In this document: in pieces, positions 15,353 through 22,541 of the stretch
How the letters are laid out: every line of letters begins with the position of its first letter
Numbering within the stretch: position 1 is the stretch's first letter
Assembly (NCBI GenBank): GCA_910579265.1
Contig: CAJTTE010000009.1
Span: forward strand, 1-64,000
Direction of reading: 5' to 3'
Origin: an uncultured Ruminiclostridium sp.
GTDB lineage: Bacteria; Bacillota; Clostridia; Oscillospirales; Ruminococcaceae
DNA length: 64,000 bases
The notes under the pieces: generated by a model
Databases searched by the model: none
Told to the model about the DNA's origin: nothing
The model's input: the letters and a program-made list of their open reading frames with translations, nothing else
Made by a program: the position numbers and the translations under genes

Positions 15353-15898
15353 CTATTTCTCCGTTCTGTTCAGATATGCGGTAAACCGTGCGTACAGCTC
15401 GGGATCGGTCTTTTGCATATCCTCAAATATTTCTTCCTTAACGGCTTCATAAGCCACATCTTTAAGCTCCTTGTTTTTCAGAACAGTATCCGACTTGTAG
15501 GACAGCGCTCTGACTAAGGGCGCAACGTTATTCACAAGCTTCAAGGGGTCGCTTTCCTTTAACTGCTCGGGGGACATTGCCTGCACCGCTTCCAGCATTT
15601 TGTACGCCGTAACCCTGCACAAAGCCTCGGTGGTGTCGATTTCGGGGTATTTTTGCAGCTCCTCGTTGATTGCCCTAAAGCTTTCGCTGATCAACATTAC
15701 GTCCTCAAGCTTGGCGTTCAATCCTTTGGCGTACCGTGCCACGGAGGACGGGGACACCTCAAAGCCGTTGTCCCTGATAAAGTCCACTATATCAAGGTAG
15801 GTATATTCGGCGGGGTTCTGCACCATCATATCCACCGCCTCCCGTAAGCTCTGCGGCAGCTTGTCTATTTTTCCCCGCTTTCTGTTTTGTTTCCGCAC
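15353..15898 (-). CDS. Mu gp27-like protein (DUF3486)
   Basis: A 181-residue protein beginning (GTG start) MRKQNRKRGKIDKLPQSLRE, then VDMMVQNPAEYTYLDIVDFI and VSPSSVARYAKGLNAKLEDV. This is the typical layout of the Mu gp27 / DUF3486 family: a small helical DNA-binding-like domain followed by a helical tail. The family is encoded next to the large terminase in Mu-like phages and may act as small terminase. AAGGAG lies 9 nt before the GTG. No terminase follows, so this protein has lost its usual partner. Confidence 0.85.
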   Translation of the reverse strand: MRKQNRKRGKIDKLPQSLREAVDMMVQNPAEYTYLDIVDFIRDNGFEVSPSSVARYAKGLNAKLEDVMLISESFRAINEELQKYPEIDTTEALCRVTAYKMLEAVQAMSPEQLKESDPLKLVNNVAPLVRALSYKSDTVLKNKELKDVAYEAVKEEIFEDMQKTDPELYARFTAYLNRTEK

Positions 15899-15911
15899 AA
15901 AATCACACTCC

Positions 15912-16256
15912 TTACAGGTCTATGCAGGGATCGGCTTCCGCACCGTTGATAAGCCTTATGCCTTTGGCGGTGAGCTTTGCTTCCAACTCGGAAAAGTCGC
16001 TGTCCGCAAGGGTGCTTTGCCTGTCTGTTCCTATTACCCTCAGCCTGATATACTCTGCTTCGGTCAGGTAATTTACACAGTCCATAACCTCGGCTTTGCC
16101 GATTTTAGGCTGCAATGCCGACAGAACGGTATCAAGCTGCACATAATCGGTGCGGATTATGTTCACCGCTCTGATTACTGCGCCGTTATTGCGGCGGAAG
16201 CCGTTCTTACGCGCCTGCGCTTTAAGCTTTTCCTCATTCGCTTCCACGTCCTTCAC
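15912..16256 (-). CDS. Mu gp26-like phage protein
   Basis: A 114-residue protein of the winged-helix type: NIIRTDYVQLDTVLSALQPK, then VMDCVNYLTEAEYIRLRVIG and SELEAKLTAKGIRLINGA, the last being the beta-wing and final helix. It lies between gp25-like and gp27-like genes exactly as the corresponding small gene does in Mu. The proposed start is GTG at 16256, directly after the gp25-like stop; the first ~20 residues are uncertain. It may bind DNA, as the fold suggests, but its role in Mu-like phages is not known. Confidence 0.7.
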   Translation of the reverse strand: MKDVEANEEKLKAQARKNGFRRNNGAVIRAVNIIRTDYVQLDTVLSALQPKIGKAEVMDCVNYLTEAEYIRLRVIGTDRQSTLADSDFSELEAKLTAKGIRLINGAEADPCIDL

Positions 16257-16257
16257 C

Positions 16258-16608
16258 TCACTTTTTCATTAAATAGTCCTTTAAATCCTTTATATCGCCT
16301 TTGACTTCGGAAATATTTCTCAAAAAGTCTTCGCGGTTTATGGTGTTATTCTTGACAAACTCAATAGATTCCCGCATTGTGGCTATGTTCTCTTTTATCT
16401 CCTTCAATTCGGCTTTGGTGGCGTATTTGTCGTTCAGCGTTTTAATATCCTGCTTGTGCTCTTCAACCTGTTTTTCAATGCGCCCTATATCCTCTTTTGT
16501 GGCGAAATCGTCCTGTCGGTTCATGGTGCGCTTTAAAAAATATCCCACAACACTGACGGCTGCCGTAATAATTATTCCCACCACTGTTGTTACTACCTCG
16601 TAATCCAT
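16258..16608 (-). CDS. Mu gp25-like membrane protein (DUF2730-like)
   Basis: A 116-residue protein with one N-terminal transmembrane helix (VVTTVVGIIITAAVSVVGYF) and a long C-terminal coiled coil (IGRIEKQVEEHKQDIKTLND). This is the layout of Mu gp25 / DUF2730 proteins, coded just before gp26 and gp27. A strong ribosome site (GGGGGGAG) precedes the ATG. It is the first gene of the leftward late run; a -10 box and dyads lie upstream. Its function is unknown even in Mu. Confidence 0.78.
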   Translation of the reverse strand: MDYEVVTTVVGIIITAAVSVVGYFLKRTMNRQDDFATKEDIGRIEKQVEEHKQDIKTLNDKYATKAELKEIKENIATMRESIEFVKNNTINREDFLRNISEVKGDIKDLKDYLMKK

Positions 16609-16649
16609 AGCTCCCCCCGTTTTTCTTAAATAATTTCTGAAATGATATT

Positions 16650-16692
16650 AAAACACTGTTTAAGGCGCAGTGTTATCACTGTTTTTAGTATA
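16650..16692 (-). promoter_or_regulatory. Late promoter with operator-like dyads
   Basis: On the minus strand GGTATACT offers a -10 box (16687-16692). Downstream lie three CACTG/CAGTG half-sites, two forming the dyad AACACTG-N9-CAGTGTT (16651-16673). I see no good -35 box. Mor/C-type promoters also lack one and need an activator, so this may be an activator- or repressor-controlled late promoter. Confidence 0.5.
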
Positions 16693-16703
16693 CCATTAAA
16701 AAT

Positions 16704-16735
16704 AGGACAAGTCCAACAAAACCTGTCCTTTTTTT
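16704..16735 (+). terminator. Rho-independent terminator
   Basis: AGGACA(A)GT pairs with AC(C)TGTCCT around a short loop, followed by TTTTTTT on the plus strand. It may also work in the other direction, where an A/T-rich tail follows. Confidence 0.65.
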
Positions 16736-16741
16736 GAGCGC

Positions 16742-16780
16742 AAAAAAATCCGCTATAAGCGTTTTTGCTTATAGCGGATT
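16742..16780 (-). terminator. Terminator of the repressor gene
   Basis: Perfect 14-bp arms AATCCGCTATAAGC and GCTTATAGCGGATT around a 6-nt loop, with seven T following on the minus strand. It lies 4 nt after the repressor stop codon. Confidence 0.9.
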
Positions 16781-16784
16781 ATGT

Positions 16785-17486
16785 TTAATTATACTTGTTT
16801 TTTACCGGGTCTAACACGCTGAACACCCTGCCTTTACAGTAAAAGCTATTCGAATCGGTTATCTTTATATCATCATATTTTGGGTTGATCGAGATCAGGC
16901 GATCTCCTCCAAATTCTTTTATATACGCTTCGCCTTCGTAAATGAATATTCCTACCTCGCCTATTTCAACCGACGGCTGAGTTTCGACCAGAACAATATC
17001 ACCGTCATAAAAACGGGGTTCCATACTGTCCCCGGCAACCTTAAGCGCATAGTTGGCTCTGGTGGTTTCCTCATCGGCAACAACCTTTATCTGTTCGGTG
17101 TAGTCGTCATGCAGATATACTCCCGTTCCCGCACTTACCGGAAGATCGGGGAAGTCGAGATAGATGTAGCCGTCTTCTTCGTCCTCTTCCTCAATATCCT
17201 CAATTGGTCCGGGGTCGGGTTCAGACACGGAAGCCGGAACGGAAAGAGCTTTAATTTTGGGCTTGGCTTTTTCCGCGGCGGCAGCTTCAAGCTCCGCTTT
17301 CCTTCGGCGGGCAGCTTCGGCTAATTCCTCAGCCTTTCCGATTACTCTGCCTTTTTCATAATCGTCAAGCTCTTTATAGTAAGTAAGCAGCTCTTTTTCG
17401 TCTTTAGATATGTTAATATTGCCGTTTTCTGTCAGCTCATTAAGTGCTGACACCATTGGCAAAATCTGCCGAAAGGATATATGCAA
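16785..17486 (-). pseudogene. LexA/S24-type phage repressor lacking its HTH domain
   Basis: The 233-residue product has a coiled segment (ELLTYYKELDDYEKGRVIGK), a long acidic/proline linker and a C-terminal S24 peptidase-like domain with the self-cleavage serine in VAGDSMEPRFYDGDIVLV. The lysine partner lies in TTRANYALKV. Relatives begin with a ~65-residue XRE helix-turn-helix; here only ~25 unrelated residues from a TTG codon precede the linker, so it cannot bind operators in the usual way. The frame is continuous with sequence after the stop of the gene at 17529, marking a junction where foreign DNA replaced the repressor start. It may still sequester or dimerise with other S24 proteins. 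Confidence 0.8.
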
Positions 17487-17528
17487 TATTTTTTGCAGAC
17501 AATTTTTAAAGGTGCGGCTAAAGCAAAA

Positions 17529-18818
17529 TTATTTGCGCTTTTTGCTTATAATTACCACTGCCGCACACACCGCGGCCAAAGGTACTACCGCAATGGCAGC
17601 TCCTGTGGGTAAATTGTTGTCTCCGCTGCTGCCGCTGCCGTTGGGAGCTGTTGTTACGGAAGGTTCTGTTGTTACAGCGGGTGCTTCTGAGGGGGTTGTA
17701 ACGGGTGCGGTGGTGGGAGTTTCGGGCAGCTTAGCTATGGAACGCTCCTCGGTTTCTCCGCAGCGGCCGCATTTGCGCTGTTCCAGTCCTTCGCTGTCTA
17801 CAGTAGGCTCTGTAACGGTTTCCCAATCGCCCCAAGAATGACCCAAGGCGGGAAGCTCGTCGGTAAATTCACTGCCGCATACGGAGCAGACGCCCTTTTT
17901 CTCGCCTGCTTCCGTGCAGGAAGCTTCCTTTTCCACAGTCCATTCAATTTCATGCTCGGTCATTTCGATTTCTCTTGTTTCCTTTTCAACTCCGCAAAGC
18001 TCGCAGGTTCTTTCTTCTATGCCCTTTTCGGTGCAGGTGGCAGGCTTGGTCACCTTCCATTCGCCGAATTTATGCTCCAGCTTTTCAAGCTCTTGGGTAA
18101 CGGTCTTTCCGCAGACGGTGCAAACGCCCTCCTTTTCGCCCTTTTCGGTGCAGGTGGCTTTTTTGGTTTCCGTCCATGAGTCAATCTTATGCTCGGAGGG
18201 AGCTATGTCCTCGGTTTTTACCGTTTCGCCGCAGTCCTTGCAGGCTGTTACGGATTTTCCGCCCTTTTCACAGTCGGTTATTTCGGTTTTGGTTTCGGTG
18301 TTTTTGTGGGAGCATTTTATGACAGAATCGGAAACCGTGGTTTTGTCGGTAAGGTTTGTGCCGTCATCGTCGTCAGCAGCTATATCCACCTCGTCTAAGG
18401 TCAATGTGCCGTTGACCTTAAGTACCTTAAAGGAAAGGCTCAGCAGCTCTGTGGCTTCGCCGCTTACTCCCTTGCTGATTGTAGTATAGGCGAAGCCTAC
18501 GCTGCCCTGTTCGGCTTGGGCAAGATTGATATCTCCCATCCAATAGTCCAGAGCACTGCCCGCTTTTACGGAATCCGTCTGTAGTTCCAGCTCTTCGGTA
18601 TCAAAGTGAAGCTTAAAGGAAACAGAGCCTACTCCCTGTTCTCCGGTTGCATCAATAGCGACGGATACCGAAACGGTATCGCCTATACTTGCTGCTTCGC
18701 TTGTTACATACACCTTGTATGCTTTCTCTTCCGCTGCGGCAAATGAGCTTACAGTTATTACGCTTGCCGCCATTACCGCAGCAGCTGTTATTGCCGCCGC
18801 TTTTTTGATTGTTTTCAT
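17529..18818 (-). CDS. Wall-anchored protein with cohesin-type domain and CxxC repeats
   Basis: A 429-residue secreted protein. After a signal peptide (to ~28), residues ~33-165 resemble a type I cohesin (ASIGDTVSVSVAIDATGEQG, then VSFKLHFDTEELEL and LSLSFKVLKV). Residues ~168-365 hold five repeats of about 42 residues with the pattern H-x(5)-W-x(6)-ATCTEKG-x(5)-C-x-x-C-G, each with a CxxC knuckle plus a further Cys. A Thr/Pro-rich spacer leads to LPTG, a hydrophobic helix and KKRK, a sortase- or membrane-type anchor. It is the last gene of a three-gene operon with a dockerin-only protein and an LRR lipoprotein. Cohesins bind dockerins, so a scaffold role is plausible. Confidence 0.8.
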   Translation of the reverse strand: MKTIKKAAAITAAAVMAASVITVSSFAAAEEKAYKVYVTSEAASIGDTVSVSVAIDATGEQGVGSVSFKLHFDTEELELQTDSVKAGSALDYWMGDINLAQAEQGSVGFAYTTISKGVSGEATELLSLSFKVLKVNGTLTLDEVDIAADDDDGTNLTDKTTVSDSVIKCSHKNTETKTEITDCEKGGKSVTACKDCGETVKTEDIAPSEHKIDSWTETKKATCTEKGEKEGVCTVCGKTVTQELEKLEHKFGEWKVTKPATCTEKGIEERTCELCGVEKETREIEMTEHEIEWTVEKEASCTEAGEKKGVCSVCGSEFTDELPALGHSWGDWETVTEPTVDSEGLEQRKCGRCGETEERSIAKLPETPTTAPVTTPSEAPAVTTEPSVTTAPNGSGSSGDNNLPTGAAIAVVPLAAVCAAVVIISKKRK

Positions 18819-18885
18819 ATTTTTTACTCCTTTTTTATTAAAGTGCCATTATTTAACGCACCTTTTAACTTATTATTACAAGGGG

Positions 18886-19062
18886 TTATACCAGTACCCT
18901 GCTTCCCGACACCGCCTGTAAAACCCACTTGGCATCTACGGAAGTGATTTTTCCGTCGTTGTTAAGCTCGCCTTTTTGGATATCAGGCTTTTTAAATAAC
19001 ACTCCATTTGCAGAGGAATAACCTATAAGTTCTTTTTCGTGTTTGACTTTTGCGTCAGTCAT
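18886..19062 (-). CDS. Orphan single-repeat dockerin-like protein (58 aa)
   Basis: A short gene translated here by hand: MTDAKVKHEKELIGYSSANG, then a linker, then one dockerin calcium loop GELNNDGKITSVDAKWVLQA followed by VSGSR. The loop has the N-N-D-G-K-I-T-x-x-D spacing of dockerin type I repeats, but a full dockerin needs two such repeats. AGAGAG lies 7 nt before the ATG, and it fills the gap between the LRR lipoprotein (21 nt away) and the cohesin-type gene (67 nt). No signal peptide is seen, so either it stays inside or it is a remnant of a dockerin once fused to a secreted protein. Confidence 0.65.
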   Translation of the reverse strand: MTDAKVKHEKELIGYSSANGVLFKKPDIQKGELNNDGKITSVDAKWVLQAVSGSRVLV

Positions 19063-19083
19063 GGTCGCTCTCTTTTAATTGCC

Positions 19084-20112
19084 TCATTGTATCAGCAGTT
19101 CGCCTTTTTCATACTTTTCTTCAAGCTCCTTGACCAGTTCTTCTAATTCAGCGTCAGCCTTAGACAAAGGGAAAGCCCCATTAGGAATATCGGGTTGATT
19201 ATAACACCATTTCACGTCTACTTTTCCATCTTCCTCAGCAAAAATTCCGTAATTATATGTTGTTATCTTTTTTTCTGTCATTTTTTCAGTTCTTTGACGT
19301 TCCTGAATGATGTATTTATATACTATTTTATAACCTTTCTCTGAAGAAGTTATTGTATACCCGTTTGATAAAACTCTTCTCGTGTCATTCTGCGTTGTTT
19401 GTATAGGTGTTTCAGATGTCATCGAATCCACAGTAGTCCAATCGGAATATTCATATCCATCCGGTACGTTAACAGTGATGATGTTAGCGGTGTGCTCCTC
19501 ATATTCTACCGGAGAACTCGGGCATCCCCAAAAAGCAGCTTCTTTTAATATTGCCGTTTCATCGATGACCACATTTGACAGATTTGAGCAATTCGTAAAA
19601 GCATAGTTGGAAATAACTGTAGTAGGTATGGGAATAACAACAGATTCCAGATTGTCGCAATTTGCAAACGAATAATTGCTTATCGTTACTAACGGCGTAT
19701 CATTTTCAGCAAAAGAAACTGTTTTTAATTTTGGGCAGCCGTAAAAAGCCGCTTCGCCAATCTTTATTATTGTCTTAGGAAAACTGACTTCAACTACGTC
19801 TGTTTTAAAAAAGGCGTAATCGCCAATATCTGTTACGGTATAAGAATCAATAGTTTCGGGTATATACAGTTTGCCGGATATCTCCTGAAATCCTGTAATC
19901 GTTATTGTTGTGTTATCGCTGTTAACACTATACAGTAATACATTCCCCTCATTATCAGGTGTAACAACACCTAATGTGGAAACAGGATTATCCGTGTTGT
20001 CGGCGGCTTCTGTATTATCGCCGCCATTTGCGGTAGAGCAGCCGCTGCATACTGACATAAAGATTCCTGCAATTAAAGCTGCTCCGACTAATTTGATATT
20101 ATCTTTTTTCAT
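19084..20112 (-). CDS. BspA-type leucine-rich-repeat lipoprotein
   Basis: A 342-residue lipoprotein. The signal peptide ends in the lipobox VCSGC (near Cys25). A polar spacer follows, then about four BspA/LRR_5 repeats between ~95 and 200 with the pattern TDIGDYAFFKTDVVEVSFPK, IGEAAFYGCPKLKTVSF and ISNYSFANCDNLESVVIP. The remaining ~140 residues have no recognised domain. BspA-type proteins are surface adhesins or binding proteins in gut bacteria. It is the first gene of the operon with the dockerin and cohesin-type genes. Confidence 0.82.
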   Translation of the reverse strand: MKKDNIKLVGAALIAGIFMSVCSGCSTANGGDNTEAADNTDNPVSTLGVVTPDNEGNVLLYSVNSDNTTITITGFQEISGKLYIPETIDSYTVTDIGDYAFFKTDVVEVSFPKTIIKIGEAAFYGCPKLKTVSFAENDTPLVTISNYSFANCDNLESVVIPIPTTVISNYAFTNCSNLSNVVIDETAILKEAAFWGCPSSPVEYEEHTANIITVNVPDGYEYSDWTTVDSMTSETPIQTTQNDTRRVLSNGYTITSSEKGYKIVYKYIIQERQRTEKMTEKKITTYNYGIFAEEDGKVDVKWCYNQPDIPNGAFPLSKADAELEELVKELEEKYEKGELLIQ

Positions 20113-20462
20113 GTTTTCCGCCTTTCTGATAATTTTGGTTATCGAAACTTAGTATTCGTTGCCTTTCATTGTTTTCTTTCTTTCAGGTTTGGTTTCTTGT
20201 TTTAAATTCTTTCGTTTTTTCTCTTTTAAAGATATTTTTATTGGATACCTCCTTTTCATTTTTTGGTCTTTATTATGTCGTATAATCAATACTCGTCGTT
20301 ACACACTTTTCCCGCACCGAAAAGTTCTGTGAAGTTTTAAATAATAATACTTATTTTTTATAAAGTTGTTATATTCTCATATATTATATTACAAAGTCTT
20401 ATTTTTTGCAACCCCAATTTTGATAAAATTGAATAAAGCACAACTTTAAGGGGGTATAAACA
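20113..20462. other. Divergent intergenic region, LRR lipoprotein / XRE regulator
   Basis: An AT-rich stretch of 350 bp between two divergent genes holds the promoters of both. I see no clear consensus -35/-10 pair and no inverted repeat strong enough to name as an operator. No gene is supported. Confidence 0.5.
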
Positions 20463-20867
20463 ATGCGAGAAGCATACGACTGCGGACTTATCATAAAGGA
20501 ACTGAGAGAAAAAGCGCATATGACCCAGCAGGAGCTTGGAAAAAAAATAAACCGCGATAAAGGTATCGTTTCGCGGTATGAAAACAATTATCAGGCTGTG
20601 CCCTTTGAAACCATGCGGACATTGGCCTCGATTTTCAATGTATCGATGGACTACCTTGCGGGAATGGAAAAACGAAGCACTCTTGATATATCGGCACTTA
20701 CTGCGGCGCAGGCAGATATTATGCAGCACCTTGCCGAAGCCTTTCGGGATATCAACCGAGCCAAGGAGCAGAACCTCGCTTCGGAGCAGTTTGAGCTTAT
20801 AGGAAGAATCGTTGCGGAATTTTTTAGGGCGGCGTCCAAAAACCCCGTATACAAAGGGCAGGAATAG
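20463..20867 (+). CDS. XRE-family transcriptional regulator
   Basis: A 134-residue protein with an N-terminal helix-turn-helix (IIKELREKAHMTQQELGKKI, then INRDKGIVSRYENNYQAVPF) and FNVSMDYLAG closing the domain near residue 67. A helical C-terminal part follows (AQADIMQHLAEAFRDINRAK). AAGGGGG precedes the ATG by 8 nt. It faces away from the LRR lipoprotein operon. It could regulate that operon or be a phage repressor standing in for the truncated one; the sequence does not decide. Confidence 0.85.
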   Translation: MREAYDCGLIIKELREKAHMTQQELGKKINRDKGIVSRYENNYQAVPFETMRTLASIFNVSMDYLAGMEKRSTLDISALTAAQADIMQHLAEAFRDINRAKEQNLASEQFELIGRIVAEFFRAASKNPVYKGQE

Positions 20868-20882
20868 TACGAACATGAAAAT

Positions 20883-20930
20883 ATAAGGCTCGGCGGAGGA
20901 TAAAATTCCCCGCCGAGCCTTATAATCCTT
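20883..20930 (+). terminator. Strong terminator after the XRE gene
   Basis: Perfect 14-bp arms ATAAGGCTCGGCGG and CCGCCGAGCCTTAT, followed by AATCCTTTT. It lies about 15 nt after the stop codon. Confidence 0.88.
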
Positions 20931-20999
20931 TTACAGCTTTGGCTGTGCTTTAATCGGACAGCTTTTTTCCAAAAGTGTGTTAAATTACCAAATCATACC

Positions 21000-21086
21000 A
21001 ATCCCTTTTTTAACTATGGATATAATCCATGGTTTAAAAAGGGTTGCACCCAAAACACTAATCCCACAGTTTTAAAAGGGATTAGT
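21000..21086 (-). terminator. Two hairpins after the cysK fragment
   Basis: ACTAATCCC/GGGATTAGT (21057-21086) immediately follows the cysK stop, with GTTTTGGG on the minus strand. Further on, AATCCCTTTTTTAACTATGG pairs with a near-perfect complement ending at 21045. The first hairpin, with its AAAAGGGAT flank, recurs in similar form near 41,660-41,690. Confidence 0.55.
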
Positions 21087-21087
21087 A

Positions 21088-21729
21088 TCACTCACTGAAC
21101 ATGGGCGTAGACAAATATCGGTCGCCTGTATCGGGCAGCAGTGCAACAATCATCTTACTCTTGTTTTCGGGCCGCTTTGCCAGCTGTGCGGCTGCAAATA
21201 CCGCAGCTCCCGAGGAAATGCCAACCAATATGCCTTCCTTTCTTGCCAAGACTCTGCCTGTTTCAAAGGCGTCGTCGTTTTCAACCGTAATTATCTCATC
21301 ATAGATCTCTGTGTTAAGAGTATCGGGGACAAAGCCTGCGCCTATGCCCTGTATTTTATGTGCTCCCGGCGTTCCCTTTGAAAGCACGGGCGAACCTGCG
21401 GGTTCAACTGCCACAACTTTAATTTCGGGATTTTTGCTTTTAAGATATTCGCCTACCCCCGAAATCGTTCCGCCCGTTCCTACTCCCGCAACAAATATAT
21501 CCACTCTGCCGTCTGTGTCGTTCCAGATTTCAGGTCCTGTTGAGGCAAAATGAGCGGCGGGATTGGCGGGGTTGACAAACTGTCCCGGAATAAAGCTGCC
21601 GGGAATTTCCTTTGCAAGCTGATCGGCTTTTTCTATTGCGCCCTTCATGCCCTTTGCGCCCTCGGTAAGAACCAGCTCCGCACCGTAGGCTTTTAACAGG
21701 TTTCTTCTTTCAACGCTCATGGTTTCGGG
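21088..21729 (-). pseudogene. cysK: Cysteine synthase, 5'-truncated
   Basis: About 210 codons correspond to the C-terminal two thirds of O-acetylserine sulfhydrylase: PETMSVERRNLLKAYGAELV, then FIPGQFVNPANPAAHFASTG, the PLP-phosphate loop VAGVGTGGTISGVGEYL, and EGILVGISSGAAVFAA. Full-length enzymes have ~305 residues. The first ~100, including the PLP lysine (SVKDR), are missing, so it cannot catalyse cysteine synthesis. Homology stops at a TAG just before PETM, and 24 bp further on a MITE begins. The other side of the MITE is phage DNA, so cysK was cut by the rearrangement that built this region. Confidence 0.9.
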
Positions 21730-21753
21730 CTATGAAGGAAAAATTGATAAAAC

Positions 21754-21893
21754 TTAAGGCAACACCGCACAATGACCGCCTGACGGCTTTGCGTGCGTCT
21801 TGCTTGCATATTTTACGTCTTCTTACACAAATTTTCCTTGAAATACGTCAGTATTCCTGCGTCGAATTTATGCAAGCTGACGAAAAATCTGAT
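21754..21893 (+). mobile_element. MITE family A, truncated copy 1
   Basis: It starts with the family-A end TTAAGGCAACACCGCACAAT and follows the family sequence for ~140 bp to GACGAAAAATCTGA, then departs from it. The right terminal repeat is absent. It lies exactly between the truncated cysK and a truncated phage ORF. Confidence 0.85.
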
Positions 21894-21996
21894 GGATCAG
21901 CTTCAACTGTTGGCAAAACAATCGGCTCAGTACCCTGAACACTGTGCCGCCAATACACAAGCTATGTGTGCGATAGCGGCAACGTTTAAACTTTAA
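21894..21996 (+). pseudogene. 3' end of a lost phage early gene
   Basis: Directly after the MITE break an open frame reads DQLQLLAKQSAQYPEHCAAN and TQAMCAIAATFKL, then stops. It is followed 90 nt later by the phage early genes in the same direction. The composition looks coding, and it is probably the tail of an early gene (in Mu-like phages the transposase A and target-selection B genes stand upstream of this point). The family cannot be named from ~34 residues. Confidence 0.45.
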
Positions 21997-22089
21997 ATTA
22001 ACGGGGCGCAAGCCCCGCCTTAATGCAGCCAAAGGCGGTCACAAGCCCGTTAAATGCAGAGTGAGGAAAAATAACAGGGAGGTCAAATA

Positions 22090-22254
22090 TTGAAGCTTAC
22101 AATAACAATTGATGTAGGAATTGCAGAATCGGGTTATGAAAGCGAAGATAGCCTAAAGGACAATATCGTAGATTTTACAAGGGACTTGATAATTAACGGT
22201 GCTGGATCCGAAGGCGTCGAATTAACCATGATATCTGTCGAATATTCTGCATAA
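22090..22254 (+). CDS. Small phage early protein (54 aa, TTG start)
   Basis: A short gene translated by hand from a TTG codon preceded by GGGAGGT (6 nt). It reads MKLTITIDVGIAESGYESED and ends LTMISVEYSA. It precedes the AbrB-like gene by 26 nt in the same direction. It has a beta-strand start and an acidic middle; the family is not recognised. The strong ribosome site and its place in the early operon support expression. Confidence 0.6.
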   Translation: MKLTITIDVGIAESGYESEDSLKDNIVDFTRDLIINGAGSEGVELTMISVEYSA

Positions 22255-22280
22255 ACATTAAAGCCAAGGAGGTGTATTAT

Positions 22281-22541
22281 ATGGCAATTTTAAGAAACAA
22301 AAAGCTTAACGCAAAACGCGGTATATGTCTTAATAAGGATATTTGCGCATTTGCGGGACTTAACAGCGGCGATCCGGTGGACGTGATCGCCGAGGACAAC
22401 GGTACGGTGACGATTCGCAGGCACTCTCCGAAATGCCGTTTTTGCGGCGATAACGTAAATGCAAAAAACGTTATGGGTATTGATGTTTGCCCGTCCTGCG
22501 CCAAGAGGCTTGCAAAGGAGGTGGGCGCAAATGCTGAATAA
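22281..22541 (+). CDS. AbrB/SpoVT-like protein with C-terminal zinc knuckle
   Basis: An 86-residue protein. Residues ~1-45 look like an AbrB swapped-hairpin DNA-binding domain (LNAKRGICLNKDICAFAGLN, then GDPVDVIAEDNGTVTIRR). Residues ~52-80 carry CRFCG and CPSCAKRL, a zinc ribbon. I chose the ATG at 22281 because AAGGAGG sits 8 nt upstream; an in-frame GTG lies inside that site. It is the second gene of the early operon and overlaps the next gene by 11 nt. AbrB proteins with an attached zinc ribbon are seen in mobile elements; it probably regulates phage early genes. Confidence 0.75.
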   Translation: MAILRNKKLNAKRGICLNKDICAFAGLNSGDPVDVIAEDNGTVTIRRHSPKCRFCGDNVNAKNVMGIDVCPSCAKRLAKEVGANAE

